Source: Heterocephalus glaber (Eukaryota > Chordata > Mammalia > Rodentia > Bathyergidae). From it: a stretch of DNA of 64,000 nt. Below are positions 31,801 through 46,800 of this stretch, in pieces. Below the pieces are notes generated by a model. The model did not search any database, was not told the DNA's origin, and saw only the letters and a program-made list of their open reading frames with translations. Numbering within the stretch: the first letter of the stretch is position 1; the number at the start of each line of letters is the position of its first letter. Location of the stretch: assembly GCF_000247695.1 (NCBI RefSeq), contig NW_004624730.1, positions 36,379,576-36,443,575 of the forward strand, given 5' to 3'. Position numbers and translations under genes: made by a program.

Positions 31801-34800
31801 AACCAGAGATTTAGCTCTGGTTCCACCACCTGCCTCGCAAGCGCAAGGACCCACATTTGATCCCTGGTACCAAAAAAACCCCCCGAAAGACAGGAGGGAG
31901 CTGATACCTGAGAGAGAACAGGCCAGAGGGAAGTTTTTCTTTAGGCTGGAGAGGTGTGGGAAGGCTTCAAAGAGGTGAGATTTTGCTGGCCCTTGAATTC
32001 CTGCTGTGTACATGGGTGGGCGTAGGGGTAGAAGCACAAGTGGGAGAGCGAACACACCAAGACCTGAGGGCCCTGGGCAGGGGCAGACACAGTATTGGTC
32101 TGAAGGAAGTATATTGGTACCATACTGTGAATAGCCTTGTATGCAGTGCCAGGGTAGGGACTTTGATTCAGTACTTAAATGTAGGAGGATAACCTAAGCT
32201 GCTGAGCCACACAGTTTGGGGAAGAATGAAGTCTGACAGAGTAGATAGGAGACTACTGCAGTAGTCCTAGGAAGACATACAACAGGCGTGAAGGATAGTC
32301 ACAGTGGTTTTGACAGAGACAGGATGGGTCCAAATGCTTTGTGGAGGTAGGCTTGATAGGAAATGGCAAATCATTAAATGTTAGGAGATGAGTTTATAAT
32401 GACCAAAGTTTTTAGCCAAATTCTAGGAGAAGAGTAATACTATTAAGTAACACTATTAAATAAAGGTCAAAATATTCAAGCCTTTTGTGTGAGTTTGGTA
32501 GTAAGACAGTAAAGACTGTCACAAAGCCAGAGGAGTACCTGAGGTAAACTACTACAGGCAAATGGAGGAGAAGGGGCAAGAAAGCCCATTAGGTTTGGTG
32601 ATGTGGGTGGTCTGTGGTGAGCCAAGATACAACGGTTTCACTTATGCACATAGTGTAGAAGCCAGGTAGGAGGAAGCTGAGGATGCAGCAATGTGTATAA
32701 AAATGTGTATGTGTATGTGTACTTTAGAAGAGTAGAAAAGTAAGGAAGGAGATGGAGTGATGAATCTCATGTAACTGGTCAACAAGACACTTGACCATGA
32801 CTGTCCTTGTGGGGCAAAACAAGGAACTGGTAGAAGTTTTCAGAAATTAGAAGGAAATCAATGGGGAAAAAGCATGGAAGAAGTCATAGAAACTAGAATG
32901 GAGGACATGTAAATAAAAGGACCCTTAGAATAAAGGAGTTGGGGAAGCCACAGAGAATCGGTGAGGTAGAAAGAAGTTGCAAGAGCACATTCTCCATCTT
33001 AGTAAAGCAGCAAACCATCTCTTCAAAGGGTGTGAGTGGCCTGGGTATGTTCTGGACCCAAGGAAATGGAAAAGCTTCTGCACAGCTATAAATGGAGTAC
33101 AGTAAGAATTCAGAAATGAGGATCCAGAGAGAAAAAAGAAGCTGTGAGGGTAAAGCAGAAAGGTATTAGTTTCCCTGCCTTCACTGTCATTCAATATTAC
33201 ATGGTTCCTGTAAGTTTTTTGGTCCCAAGTTTCCTGTTAACACCCAGGTGCCTTTATACTAAGGACCAAACACTATAGCACTCATTAACTTGTCTTATGA
33301 TTTCTTTAACCTGATTAGGTTGTTTTTCTGCCAGCATATGTTATTAGCAGGGAGTTGTGACTGTTTTTAAAAATGTTATTGTAAGGGCTGGGGATTTAGC
33401 TTAGTGGCTCTGCATCTGCCTCGAAGGTGCAAGGTCCTGAGTTCAATCTCTGGTACCGGAGTGTGTCGGGGGAGGAATATTACTGTAGAAGTATGTTTCA
33501 GATTTTTACTTTCTAACAACAGTATCAGTATTTTATGAATGAATCTATCATTTCTCCCTTGTGTGAATAGTTGAAGCATTAAGATTTCAGAACATTAGGT
33601 AATGCAAGACTCCAAAGTCAACATAGTGACAAACATTTTTTCCTTGTTTTATTAAGAGGTTTCCATCATCCTTGTCTTCATTGATTGAAAACTTCCTGCA
33701 ATTCACCATCATTATCTCATCTTACAGTGCTGCTATAAGTCTAGATTTGGTAGCCAAACCCATTATCTTGGGAGATAAATGAGTTACACTAAATACTGTG
33801 AATAGTGAGAACATTTGAAAAGATGAGTGCTCAAAGCACAGACAACTTTAGCTGGTCATTCACAGCTCCTGGTCTTTTCCTCTGTTATGTAGTACACTTG
33901 GTCATTTATGGGAATTTATGAATTCAGTAGAAGTGATATTTTTACTCAATAAAAACAAGACGACTAATTTTTAAAGGGAAAAACAATGTGGAACAAGAAC
34001 TAAATACTCTCAACTTACCAATTAATTACACTACAATAGTCTAATACCTTGGATTGATTGAATACTAAATAGAATATGCTAAAATTTGAACTGACTACTC
34101 CAGGGATAGTTCCATAGCTTTGATTCATTTTCTCTAAATACAAACCTTTTCAATTTAAAGTAGTTTTTCATACACAGATAGGCTGTAAATAACACCACTA
34201 AGTGCCTCTGTTGTATTTACAATGAGAACAGAACTTCTGAGTTTGGTTTAATGAGAAGGTTCTTCTATTAAGATTTTTTTTGAAGTTTCATAGCAGCCAA
34301 ATTGCTATACAACAATCCTTATGTGAGCATAGGATGTATTAACTGAACAAGATCCAGTTAACCTGTGCTATTGACATGTTCAAAATCTATTGACCCTGTG
34401 GCAAATATTCAAAGTAAATGTCCTCTGCAATTTCTGAATGTGTGTTTTAAGGAGACTAGGTAAGCCCTATTTCCCTAACTAAAGGGAAAAAAAATCCCTA
34501 ATAACTACAGATTCCAAGTATTAGTACTGCTTTAAATAAGTGAGCTGATGACTAAGTGTAAATACATTCTACTACAACGTAAGAGTTTGAATTGCACCTC
34601 ATAATTCTTTGGCACTGGATTTTATCTGAGTAGTGAACAGTGCTGTGAGAATCATCCAAGAAACTGAATTTTAGAAACACAAGAGGCAGTGAGTATCAGT
34701 AAATTGATGGGGCCCAGATACACTCAGGAATGGAGCCTGCAGCTCCCTGGGTATTGACATAGGTTTGTCGTGGTCTTGGGGTAGCTGGGCAAATGAGCAG

Positions 34801-37800
34801 ATTGGGAGAACATGTGGTCAGATGTCAAGCATAATTCCCAAGTTGTGCAAGTCCAGAGATTGCTTTTGTGGTTTTGGAAATTAGATTTGCCAGTAAGTGC
34901 CGAGTCCCAACAGCTGCCCACACACTCTGGAATGCCAGGACAAATAAGCTGTGCTTCACTTCAGCTGAGTCATTGCAGAGGGTAGGGCCTATCTATTAGA
35001 GATGGCACCACTACCCATTAGCTATTGACCTGACATGAGGTAAACGTGACTCCACTGCAGCACTCAGAATGGCGAGACAGCTGCTCAGCCAGCCCTGGTA
35101 TGTAGGGCACAGCAAAGGCACAAGAGTATGTCTTGTCATCTAACATTCCCAAGGTTACCACCAAAAATCTCTACAAATCTCACTTCAGGCTCGAACTGAC
35201 CCTGAAAACTGTTCCTTAATATGCACGGCCAGTTGCAAAGACCTCCTTACCTTTTACTTGGAAGTTCAACTCTTGCTGCACCCATGTTCTGGGATGAAAA
35301 ATGGAGAGATAAAGAGACACTGATAGTCTTTGGTGGAGATACTAAATTGCACTAGAGATGAAGACCAGAAAAAAAACTCCCAAGTTTTTTTTTAAATAGG
35401 CATACCACAATCTACAGTTGAATTATAAGTGCCACTTCAGGGATAAATGTTTAATTATTCTTTTTAAGATTTAGTAATTCGTAAATACAGAAATTTCAGA
35501 TACTAATCATACCAGGTATGCTGACCGCATCCAAGGGATTCTTCAGTTTCTTCATTTGCTTGTAAAGCAGGTAATCATCTTGTTGTCTTTTCTTCTGGTC
35601 CATGAGCCTTGTACAGGTGACATTAATGGCTGGTCTGGGTTTCTGATTCTTGAAGAACACATTAGCAGAACATTTCCCCAAATGCTCCTCACCTTCCTGA
35701 AGTAAAGATTTGGGAATTAAATAACACACAAACCCCAGTGCACACAAACACACAAGATTGGAAGAAGGTCTCATTATGCATGGCATGTGCTCTGGCATTA
35801 ATACAGTTTCACTGTATAGAAATTGATTTTTGTGCTCACAACTGCATGCAACAGTCCTTTACTCTTTGTTATCATTTAAACTCTTGTCTTCTGGTTGTGC
35901 CTTTATATATCATTGATATTTAAGTATTGTCTGGCTCAAAGCCCTAAGATGGTGGGTACTTCACTCTACTGTGGACCAGCATAATGCATAGTTGGATGTT
36001 AAAGTAACTAACTTAAACTAAAAGATGATGCTGGCTCCTACTAACAAAAGAAACATATTCTTGCTGTCTTATAAATTATACCCTCTGATTTCAATAAACA
36101 ACTAAGATACTGAAGTTTAAAAAGGAACCTACTCCATGACTCACTAGTAATGGAGTGTAAGTGTCTAGTTAAGTGGTAAGCCAAGACATAAGCTCACTTA
36201 TGTCTGAGCTCAACTGTTAACTCTTTACTAACTTGACCTCTCTGCCTGGAGATCAAGTCCAGCAGTGGTGGCATAGGTGACTCATTCATCAACCTGAGAG
36301 ATGCTTGTCTACATTCATATTTAAAAAGAGATGTACTTAGAATTCTGGGGTCACTGTCATGTATTTCCAAGCCAGAGACAGCTTCAAGTAAACATCACAT
36401 GTATGACTCTAGGATAGTTAGTCATCATCCATTTGGTCATAGATTCCTTAACCCAACAAATAAAAGATGAAGAATTTCCTAGAAAAATGCACTTGCTCAT
36501 CCCTTCAACTAGAGGTCTTGAATGTGAAGGGGTCGTGGGCCACTAGTCATGGTCCTACCCAAACCCAGGCATGGGCCCCTAGTTAGTATCTCCTGTTAAA
36601 ATGTGATTGGTTGACCAGTTGAGGCAATAACTTTTCACTTTTGCAGTTGTTTAAATGGGCAGAGTCCCAATTAAAACCATCACCAGAAATAAAATGCCCA
36701 CAAGGAAACAAATTATAACCAAAGTTAGATCTGCTATAAGCCTTTTTCTATAACTAACTCAAAACACTGAAATAGGTTTTCCAATGGGCAACTCTGTGAG
36801 TGCCAGTTTTGAGTGAAAGAAATTCAGGGGTGCATTAGGATACTAATTTTTGGTACAAAATAGAAAAAAAGGTGAAAGGTGTTTCTAGAAAGAGGCATGT
36901 GATAGGCAGAAGGCAGGGCTCCTCTATGTTCTCTTTTGTTTGCCACTTCCAGGGAAGACAAAACCAGATATGGTATTACTCCCTTTTGTCTTGCATTCCA
37001 TCTCTACCCCTCAACACCTCCATGGAAACAAAGCAGCTGCCTGAAAATAAAAGAATCCTCTGTCACCTTCTGAAATGGAACATTTCAATTAGCCAGCTGT
37101 GTGCTTAATGCACCTATAGGAGCAAATCCTGAGGAACATATTGTCAAAGTAAGCTAGTAATTGTTTTTTCCCTTTAACTTTAATACTTTTTCAGTTTGCA
37201 GCACTAGAAATCAAAGACATCTTCCTTGTCCTTTAAGAAAGTTTGAATTCTTAGCTTATTATTAAGCTACACAGTCAGAGTATACTGTTGTCACTCTGGA
37301 ACTTGTTTCTTTATTCTGGAAAACATTCTTCCAGTAGCATGGACTGGGGTATCCTCCCTTTGCCTCTAAAGCTCTGCCTCCCTGAGATGCTTTGCCTGCT
37401 CTTCCCACGGTGACTGAACAATGAACGATACTAAATCTGTTTTGTTCTCTCCATCCCTGCTCTAGTTGTAGCCTTCCAGACTGGCCCAGCATTTGGAAGT
37501 TCATTTGGCTCTAATTTCCACATGTGTTTTCTGTTTTCTTTCTTCTTGAAAACAGAGTAAAGCAAACTTGGCAAAACATGGTGGGAACTGCAGTGTGCCT
37601 AGTAATGCCTGCAGCAGGCATGGGTGCGGCTCTGGCTTTTGCAGAATGTCCCCATCTATATAAGCTTGTGGCACTGGCCTCATGCAAGGCTAGCCTGCTA
37701 ACCAGAAATGTCACCAGCTGACAGGAAAGAACAGGCTGGCATTTGAGAGTGAGTCATTTTAAGGACTCTGAGGTGTGAGGAAGAATATCAGAGGGACCTG

Positions 37801-40800
37801 TGAAATTCTCTCCCAGGGGCTCTGAGGGGGAGATGGTTTTAAATGCAACTACATAAGGCTATGAAGTTGAAATAGTTGAATCTTGATTTTCTGTCTGCTC
37901 TGTTTTTCAGTTCTTAGAACAAACAGAAAACAAAGGAGGGAAATTAGAGCAAAGCCTCTAGGCTTTATTAAGATTCTCACTTTTTTTAGTGTATTCATAG
38001 GACTTACTAAGACCATACTTCATTAATTGTTGTGGCTTACCTCCTGGTTGTAGCGCTCTGTGCTAAACACCAGGTCAACTTTACATCCCCTTTGTGAATC
38101 GACCTGAAATATAAAAAGTGAATCTTAGTATTGTGGAAAATCCATTAACCATTAACATCCTCATGTAAGAATCACACTCTTAGGATAATGTGGAATGCAA
38201 ATGTTAACTGTTGCATTTTCACCTGAATGAAATTGGAGATTTTTTTAGGAGGAGCAAAGATCTCAAATTTGGGTTTCATCATTCATATCATATCATTCAT
38301 CATTCATCATATCATTCTGTTTGCTAGGTTGACTTGTACTTAGAAAGGTGGGCTGAGAAAAGAATACATGTGTATCCAGGAGGAAGCCCACTTTGTCAGA
38401 GCACCAGGTGTGTGCAGGGAACTGGAGTGAATTCCTTCATTCTCTAGCTATTCAGTGCCTTTTCTGGACCCTGACCTGGGAGCTGGTGCTACATATGTAA
38501 ATTTAGGGCTCTCCTTTTCCCACTGTAGGCTGAACAAAGGTACGGGGATGAAGCCATCTCTAAGCTGAGATCTGACGGATAGGAGGGAAGTGAAAGACTG
38601 AAGAAGGGAGGGAGGAACAAGCCAGCCACACCCAGATCTGAGGTGGGGATAAGGCCTAAAAGCAAAGGACACCCCTAAAAGTAGCCATGAGGTGAAATTT
38701 GCATACAGGTCTTGGAAAGCTTCATTTGTTATGAAGAGGACTTGGAACTTAATCCCAAAATTTGTGGGAGCCACATTAAACATAACTACAGAATGTAGGA
38801 TGTTGTAAAGTAAGGCTAAGGCATAAACAGGGCTTAGGACATTGCCTGGTCAGTTCAAAAGTTAATGTATGTCACTATTTTTACTATGAAAATCTATAGA
38901 CCTGAGGGAGGGAGGGAGGGAGGAACTGCTGCAAACCAGAGTCTGGTTGAAGTTCAAGGACAAAGGACAGGAGAATGATAATGTGGACTCCCATGAAGGT
39001 TTCTAAGATTAATCACTGCCAAATACCTGAGCTTACTACCTTGAAAGGAAGAAAGGTTTATTTTGGTTCATGGTTTCAGAGGTTTCAGTCCATAGTCACT
39101 TGGCCCTGTTGCCTTTGGGCCTGGGGGTGGGGTGGGGGGAGGCAATACTTTAGGGAGGAGAACACATGGTGAAGTCTTTTCACTTCATGGCAGCTGGGAA
39201 GCAGAGAAGGCAAGAGGCTGTTCCAATATCTATCAAGAGTACCCTGCCAGTGACCTAACTTCCTCCCGCTCGGTTCCACCTCTTAAAGGTTCAACCATCT
39301 TCCAGTATAACCACAGAAAAAGAACCAAGCTTTCAACACATGAGCCTTTGAGGGACATTTGAAATCCAAACTGTAACAGTTGTTGAAGCATGGTTTGCTT
39401 CTGCAACACTAGATTTTAAAAAAGTACAAAAATATAAACGAAGCGTGTATGATAGTAGCTGAACAAGAGTCCCAGGCTTGCTCTTTCTCAGAAGATTCTA
39501 GAAGTTCAGGGTCTTCACTGCCTGCCCACGTTAGAGGAACACAGAATGCTGGTCTTGCTGCCTTTGACAACCCTAGCAGCACTGATCCCACCAACAATGA
39601 ATACTCAGAGGAGGCAACACTGCTGCTTGCCAGTAGGTCCTAAGCCTTGAGCCCTGGGGCTCTCGCTGCCCACTGCATGTGCACTGGAAGGCCTGGTAGT
39701 CAGCTCTGCATGTTCACTCGGCCTCTTGAGTGTGACCTACATGGGAGTCAGGTGTTTAGTGACATGAGGGGTGGGGAGATTGGGGAGGCCTTTCAAGAGA
39801 ATAGGACAAAGCTGAGTTGGGCGGGTTCAGTCTCTGGTGTCCAGTACACTTGAGATGCACAGGCAAGTTCAGCAGCAGAAGTGGTGGGAGCTGTTGAAAT
39901 GGATGCCAACCCCCAGGGGACACATGGGAAATGAGAAGAGTCCTGGGGAACATCAACCCTCGAGTCAATGATAGATCGGGCAGGCTTAGTTCCTATGAAA
40001 AAGCATTCACAAAAGCCTTCCTTAATATAATTGTCCATATTTTCAATAGTGGACTTAAGATGTTATTTTGGATCAGCTGCTTGGAAACACATGGAGGCAA
40101 AGTGAGGTCCCAGTGACTATTCTTTGTAGGGAAAGAAATAGAACCTAACCATAGCTCTGAGCTGAGTCACTATGAAGTCTGTCCTTTGAAGTTATTTTCT
40201 TGGCTGATTTGATTTCCTTATTTCATTTTAACTAGGCACTCTTAAAAGTGTCTACATTTCATCCAAAATGGGCTTTTTATATTTTTGGTTTTACTTTATC
40301 CTGTGTTAGTACACTATCCTTTTATCTCCCCCAAAGGCCTCTCTCCTCTCCCTTCCTCTGAGTCACAAGTTCCTGTGATGCTGCTTTGCTGGTTCTGGTG
40401 AGATAAGCTGCCCAGCACGGGGCCTGCGAGGACCAGTGCCACATTCTGCTGGACAGTGTCTCATACTCCCGAGGTTTTAGGATCATGTTGAACTTTGTCA
40501 TTGATTTGAAATATTCTGTTATAAGGAGGTATTTGCTGTTCAGCAACATCCACTCCAGGATTCACTGAGTGTCTACTATATTCCAGGCACCACGCTACAT
40601 GCAGGAAATGCAGTGAGCAAAACAATGGCAGCATCTGTCCCCTGGAAGTCTAGGGAGAAGGGCATTAAAGAGTCACTGTAGAGTTACTTGATTATGATTA
40701 ATCTATGAGCTATAAAAGTAACTAGAAAAGTTATCTAGTCTAGGGATCAGGGAAGTGACATTTGAGCTAATCTCTGAAGATTAAGAAGGAATTGACTTTG

Positions 40801-43800
40801 AGGGGTAGGGATAGAAACTGAAAATATTCCGCACAGAAGGAACAGGGGCTGAAGGCTCTGAGGAGCAGCCAGTGGGGTAGAGAGCAGAGAGACTGGAATC
40901 AGCAATCAGGGAGGGGCTGATCAGGTGGGCCAGGGATTCTATCCTGAGGGAAAGAGGATCCATGGACTAGAAGGGGGGACTTAGATTCTCTCCCTGGAAC
41001 ACGGATAAGTGCTGCTGGAGTGCAGAGGTGTCCAGAGGGAATAGAGAGAGCAGGAGTTTAGTTGAGTGGGGAGCTAAGTGGGGGCCTGAGCCAAATGGGG
41101 ACTGTACAAATGGAGAGAAGTATGTGGTGGACAGATGGCAGTCCCATTAAAAGGTAAAACAATGAAGTTATGTATAGTCCTGCACCACATGGCAACGCTG
41201 TGGTCAACAATCAATTGCATATAATGTGCCAGGAGATCATAATGGAGCTCGGAAGTTCTGGTAACTCACGGACATCATAGCTGTCACAACAGGTAACTCA
41301 GGTGTCTACGGTGACACTGGTGTGAACAAACCTACTGCACTACTAGGTATATAAAGCCATAACACATACAATTATGTGTAGTAAGTAACACTTGATAATA
41401 AATGGCTGTTACCAGTCATGTGTTCACTATACACATCATTGTTTTATAGTGTACTCTACTTCTAAAAAATGTTTACTTTAAAACAGGATGCTATGTCACA
41501 ATCACAGCCTCATATACCTCATCCTCATGCATCTCGATTGTATCAAAGGCCACACTGAATGACTGACCTACTACCTGTACCATCTAGGTTTGTATAAGGA
41601 TATGATGTTCACACACTGATGAAATTGCCTGACAACCCAGGACTCAAAACTTATCCCCATTGTTAAGTGGTGGGTGATTATAATTCCAGACCAGAAATAA
41701 TCACTGAAATGCAGCATTTTATGTTTATATCAAGACAACATCATTAACATCAAGGGACATTTAAAAGGTGCTTGTGTTGATAGAGTAACAACAGACATCC
41801 TCCCAGGTCAAGGCTGAGTCCTCCCCTAAGTACTTTACATGTATCAAGTGTACTAACAAAGCTCTCAAGACCTGTTCAAACTTATCAGAAATTAGGTAAA
41901 TTCATATTAAACTCGGGACAACTATCAGTCTGGCAATCAGTTACAAAGTGGACAAGCCAATTGTTGACCAGGGTTTGGGCATTAAGACTGCTGTTACCTG
42001 GCTGTGGAGACTAGCTCAGAGCAGCCTAGCTGTGGTGGTCTGCATAGGTGGGCAAGCCAAGCGTACATAGGCATGCTCTGTGATCTAGAAATCTTGCTCT
42101 GGGTCTGTGTGCCACTGAAATTTGGTCCAGGTCTATAAGGGGACTGACTCGTATAAAGAGGGTCACAGGCCATCGTGTGTGGTGGTGGACATTGGAGGCA
42201 ATGTGGTGTGCCCCCTGGTAAAATGGAGATGGATATCATAGAGCACCACACAGAAGGTAGAGGTGAGAGTTCAGGTATACATGCAGCAATGTGGATAGAT
42301 TCTAAAATTACTGTAAGTGAAAACAGAAAATGCATTGACAGTGCCAGTAACAAAAATGTACAAAATAAAGATAGGCCCACAAACCAATACTATGTTTCAT
42401 AAGCATATTTATAAACAGGAGAATATGCAGTACACATTTTATAGTGGTTGCCAATGGTGAAGATGGGTGGGTGGGAATGAACACAAAAGGGAACACACAC
42501 ACTCAGAGAAGAGAGGAGCCTCCACTGACCAAAGGCAATAATGAACCCTGAACTGAGGACCTCAGCCATTGGCATATGTCATAAACAAGCTCACAAAGAG
42601 ATCTTTAAAAAGATATGAAGCCATTAGATAAGATACCCGACCCTATACGGTAAATTTATTTTCCCATATTAGTGTGATTTAACTTGAGCAGTAAACTGCT
42701 CACCACACATAGTTTTAAGTCTAGAAGTTTGGCTCCACGGCCCCAGAGCCAACGGCTCATAGCTAGATCCCTCTTGTCTTGCCCAGGAGTCCTTCACCTA
42801 TGACTTGCACAACAGGTTGCTTACAGACATATGTTGCAAAATGAGTCCATTAAATCAAAGCCATTAAAAAAAAAGACAGGCATTTTTGAAGACTGAAACC
42901 AGTATTGGGCAAATATGTGAAACAACTCTGACTTTCCCAAGGCAGAGTAGCCTGTAATTTGGACCACAGGATTTTAATGCCTTGCACCCCACACCGCCCA
43001 AACTCCATGTGCAAAACAGATGAGGAAACTATATCCCTTTCTTAAAACACAGCCAGAGGCAGAGCATGTTGTTCTAATATACTCCAGAATAATACTCTTT
43101 ATTAAAGAAAAAATCAACAAAGCAAATGACCATGTGACTATAGAAACTGAAGGAATCTATTAGTAGCATATTGCTGCAGATTTCTTTAATTATGTATAAA
43201 AGAGAATTAGTCATGTCCAACCTATAACATGTCTGTGTTATAACAAATATATTAAAAAGGAAGGTTCCTTACTTGTATACATTAATATATAATTTATGTG
43301 CAGCCCAAGGCATTTCCTCTTCATTCAGTGCAGCCCAGGCAAACCAGGAGTAGCTGACCGATGGGCTGCAGGCTGGAAATGCCTGGATGGAGCACTAATG
43401 ACATGGTTTATGTTCTAATCTTTGCTCACATTGCTTATTTTATTGATGTTTGGCCCCACTGACCAATGAGGAGAGCTGTGCCACACCTCTCAAGTATACC
43501 TTCCACATCCCCTGTTCATACAGGCTCTTTAGGGGCCCCAAAAGCTCTTTGACTTTTGGCTTGACGTGGAGTCAGTTGAGAAAGATGCAGGCCACTTTCA
43601 AAGTCCTATTTGAGAAAAGTGTAATGGAGTGCCTGCAAAGAACTGGATTCATCGTGCTAGATTTATTTTTGTTTTTTGTTTTAGTGAGAGAAATGCTCCT
43701 CAAATCCATATGAAATCAGTATCAAGCACTTATTCAGTATTTAAATATAAAGCATGCTCCTAACTACTGGAAGGAAATGATGAAAAAAATCTATATAGGT

Positions 43801-46800
43801 ATATCTATATATAGATATGTTGCACTTTCACTATATGCCTCACTCAATTTGACATAATGACTTTGTATGAAGTTATATCTTAAAGCCCTTTGAAGGAGGT
43901 ATTATTGTTATCCCCATGTTGAGAATGAAGGAACTCAGGTACTTGCCCAAAGTTAAAGAATTCCCTAGTCACAGAACTATTCAAAAGCATAGTCAGTAGC
44001 TTGTCAGTAGCAGTCAGCCACTAGCTGCCTCTAGAATGCCTCTTCTGTTATACTGGAGAGGTTGTAAAACCAGAGGCCAGCTACCCACCTCTAAGAAAGG
44101 CAAAAAGAAAGCTGGCTGCTGTTTCATGTGCACATTTGGGGGTGTGCACATTAGTTTGCTAAGGCTGCCATTACAAAGTACCAAAACTAGGAGCTTAAAC
44201 GTGTTTTACTCTGTGTCCATCTGCATCTTCACATGGCCTTTTTATAAGGATGCCAGTTATTGGATATAGGGCCTGTTCTAATCCAGTATGACCTTATCTT
44301 GCTTACACCTGCAGAAACCCTATTTACAAATAAGGCACATTAATAGGCACTGAAATTTAGGGCATGAACATGTATTTTTGGAGGACCCAACTCAAAACCC
44401 AAAACCCAAAGATGATCTGAGACTTTCTAAGGAGCCGCTGGATGTAGATCTCTTCAGATGGGTCACAAATGGAAGCATGATCCAGTGCAGGTGGGAAAAT
44501 CTCCAGGAAGGATAAGGATTGAGACAGGCCAAGAGGAAGGGAGAAAGTACTCCTGAAAAGGTAGGGTGTGAACCAGGGCATGGAGATAAGTAGCCGAGCT
44601 TGGGGAAATTAGCAAGTTAATACTGGGGTGTACTTAGGGTTGAGGTTACAATGGTGAATGGAGGCTGGATTAGAAAAAGTCTCTTACACAGACTTTGTTC
44701 TACAGCAGCAGGTCTCAAACAAGGGTGTGCAGCAGAACCACCTTTGCTGAGGCACAGTATGCTGGACCCACCCCAGAGTATTGATTCAGGAAGTCTGGGA
44801 TGGGGCTTGGGAACTTGTGTTTTCACAAGTCCCAGTAGATGTTGATGTTCTGGTCCAGAGACCACACTCTAAGAACTTCTCTTTAGCTACCAAGGGGAAG
44901 GTATTGGGAATGACAAGTAGCTCAGGCAACATTCACTAGAGTACAACTGAACCACTAAATAAGAAGCTGATAATAGGACAATCAGTTCTCTCCAAAGGGC
45001 CTGAGTACATCATCAAATGAAACACAGGAGTATTATTTCAAAGTGTGGATGACACAGGAGACAGGAGTCACTGGTGAATCAGGTTGTAATGTCTTAGCAA
45101 GTAAGGTGGCAAGTCTAACCCTGCTTCAGCAGGTGCAACTGACAGTCTCCCTCACAACACAGTATGTGCCATTTTCCAAGAAGGAATATTTAGAGAAGAC
45201 AGTCTAGACTAAAATAATTTTTAGTTTTGATGTTTTATTAGTCATGTTTTCAGTACATAATGATTACATTCCTTATGGGGAGTTGGTACACGTACATAGC
45301 ACATCTCAATTCTTTTTTATCCCCTTTCCTTCCCTTCCCACCTCCTTCCCTCCATTTCTTGATCTCCTTCCCATTTGAAAAAGATTTCCCAAGTTCCTAT
45401 TATCTACCTTTTATTTTGCTCTTTATATTTTGGGTTTGTCATATAAGAGAAAGCATATGATATTTAATCTTGTGTATTTATTTCACTCAATATTATGGTC
45501 TCAAGGTGCATCTATTTACCTATGAATGATTCAAGTGTTTCTTTCTTAATGACAGAGTAGTACTCTATTGTGTATAATTACATTTTCTTTATCCATTCAT
45601 TGATGGGCATATAGGCTGTTTCCAAGATTTAGTTATTATGAATTGTACTGCTATGGTATGAACATGGGTATGCGTATATCACTGTATCTTTTGGGAATAT
45701 ATCTAGAAGGGGAATAGCTGGGTCAAGTGAAATTTCTGGTTTTAGTTTTTGAGGAATTTCCGTATTGATTCCCATAGTAGTTATACAGTGGACCCTTGAC
45801 TTACGAACTCAATTCATTCCTGAGGGCTAGTTGGTCAAGTTGGTCAGTTAAGGCTCAGGGTCCTCTACACAGCCTTCAAAGTCTTTGTCTGTATGTAGCC
45901 AAATTTCAGTGTCCTTAGAGAGACATTGGCCCAGTAACCCCACACAGGAAAGGATGTTGTAGTGTTCCTTCCAGAACTCTTAAAGGGTTAAATCTGTACC
46001 TGAGACCATCTGGAAGTACAAGTGGCTGGCATCCAGGTCATAACTCAAGACTTTGTTCATAAGTTAAAACTAAAATTCTGGTCATAACCCAAGTTGTTCG
46101 TATGTCAGGCAGGTCGTAACTTGAGGGTCCACTGTACTAGTTTACATTCCCACCAACGATATAGATGGGTTCCTTTTTCCCTATAGCTTCACCAGCATTT
46201 GTTATTTGATTTTTTTGATGACAGCTTTTCTTTCTGGACTGAAATAGTTTTTAAAGAAAACTGACTCTTTGATTCTTGTTACATGGATATGTTCTTTGCT
46301 ATATAGCAATCCCCCCTCATCTGAGAATATGTTCCAAGAACCATAGCACATCCTGGAAATCATGAATAGCAATAAGCTCTCTATATACTGTTTTTCCTAT
46401 AAACACATACCTATGATAAAGTTTAATTTATAAATAAAATGATACAGTAAGAAATTAATAACTGTGATATTTAACCTTGGTTGTCAACTTGACCAGATGA
46501 GAGACCTCAAAAATTGGTAAAGCACATTCCTGGGTGTGTCTGTGAGGTGTCCATAGAGACAGCTGGCATGTAGGTCAGAGAAGTGTGGGGAAGACATGCC
46601 CTGAATGTGAGTGACACCACCCTATAGATTGGGGAAGCTTGCTGGCACATGCATGCTCAGACTCTTCTTGAGCAATGTGTTTTTCGCTGCTGCCATTGCA
46701 TGTGGAGATCAGACTCCAGATTCTTCAGCCTTTAAACACAGACTTATCCTACTGACTCTCCAGGGGTTTTCTAGGCTTTCTGCCTTGGACTGGGGCTACA

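Larger units (their letters stand above)
30962..35512 (-). other. RARRES1 intron 3
   Basis: Contains two ID-like SINEs (listed separately) and diverged repeat-like sequence at 31900-32500. No gene supported. Confidence 0.5.

Noticed and set aside
33386..33460. tRNA gene candidate from A/B-box-like sequence
   Set aside because: No cloverleaf pairing, and it belongs to a repeated SINE family in the window.
35738..35923. 61-codon + strand frame next to RARRES1 exon 3
   Set aside because: Antisense to RARRES1 and unlike any family; short frames of this size are expected by chance.
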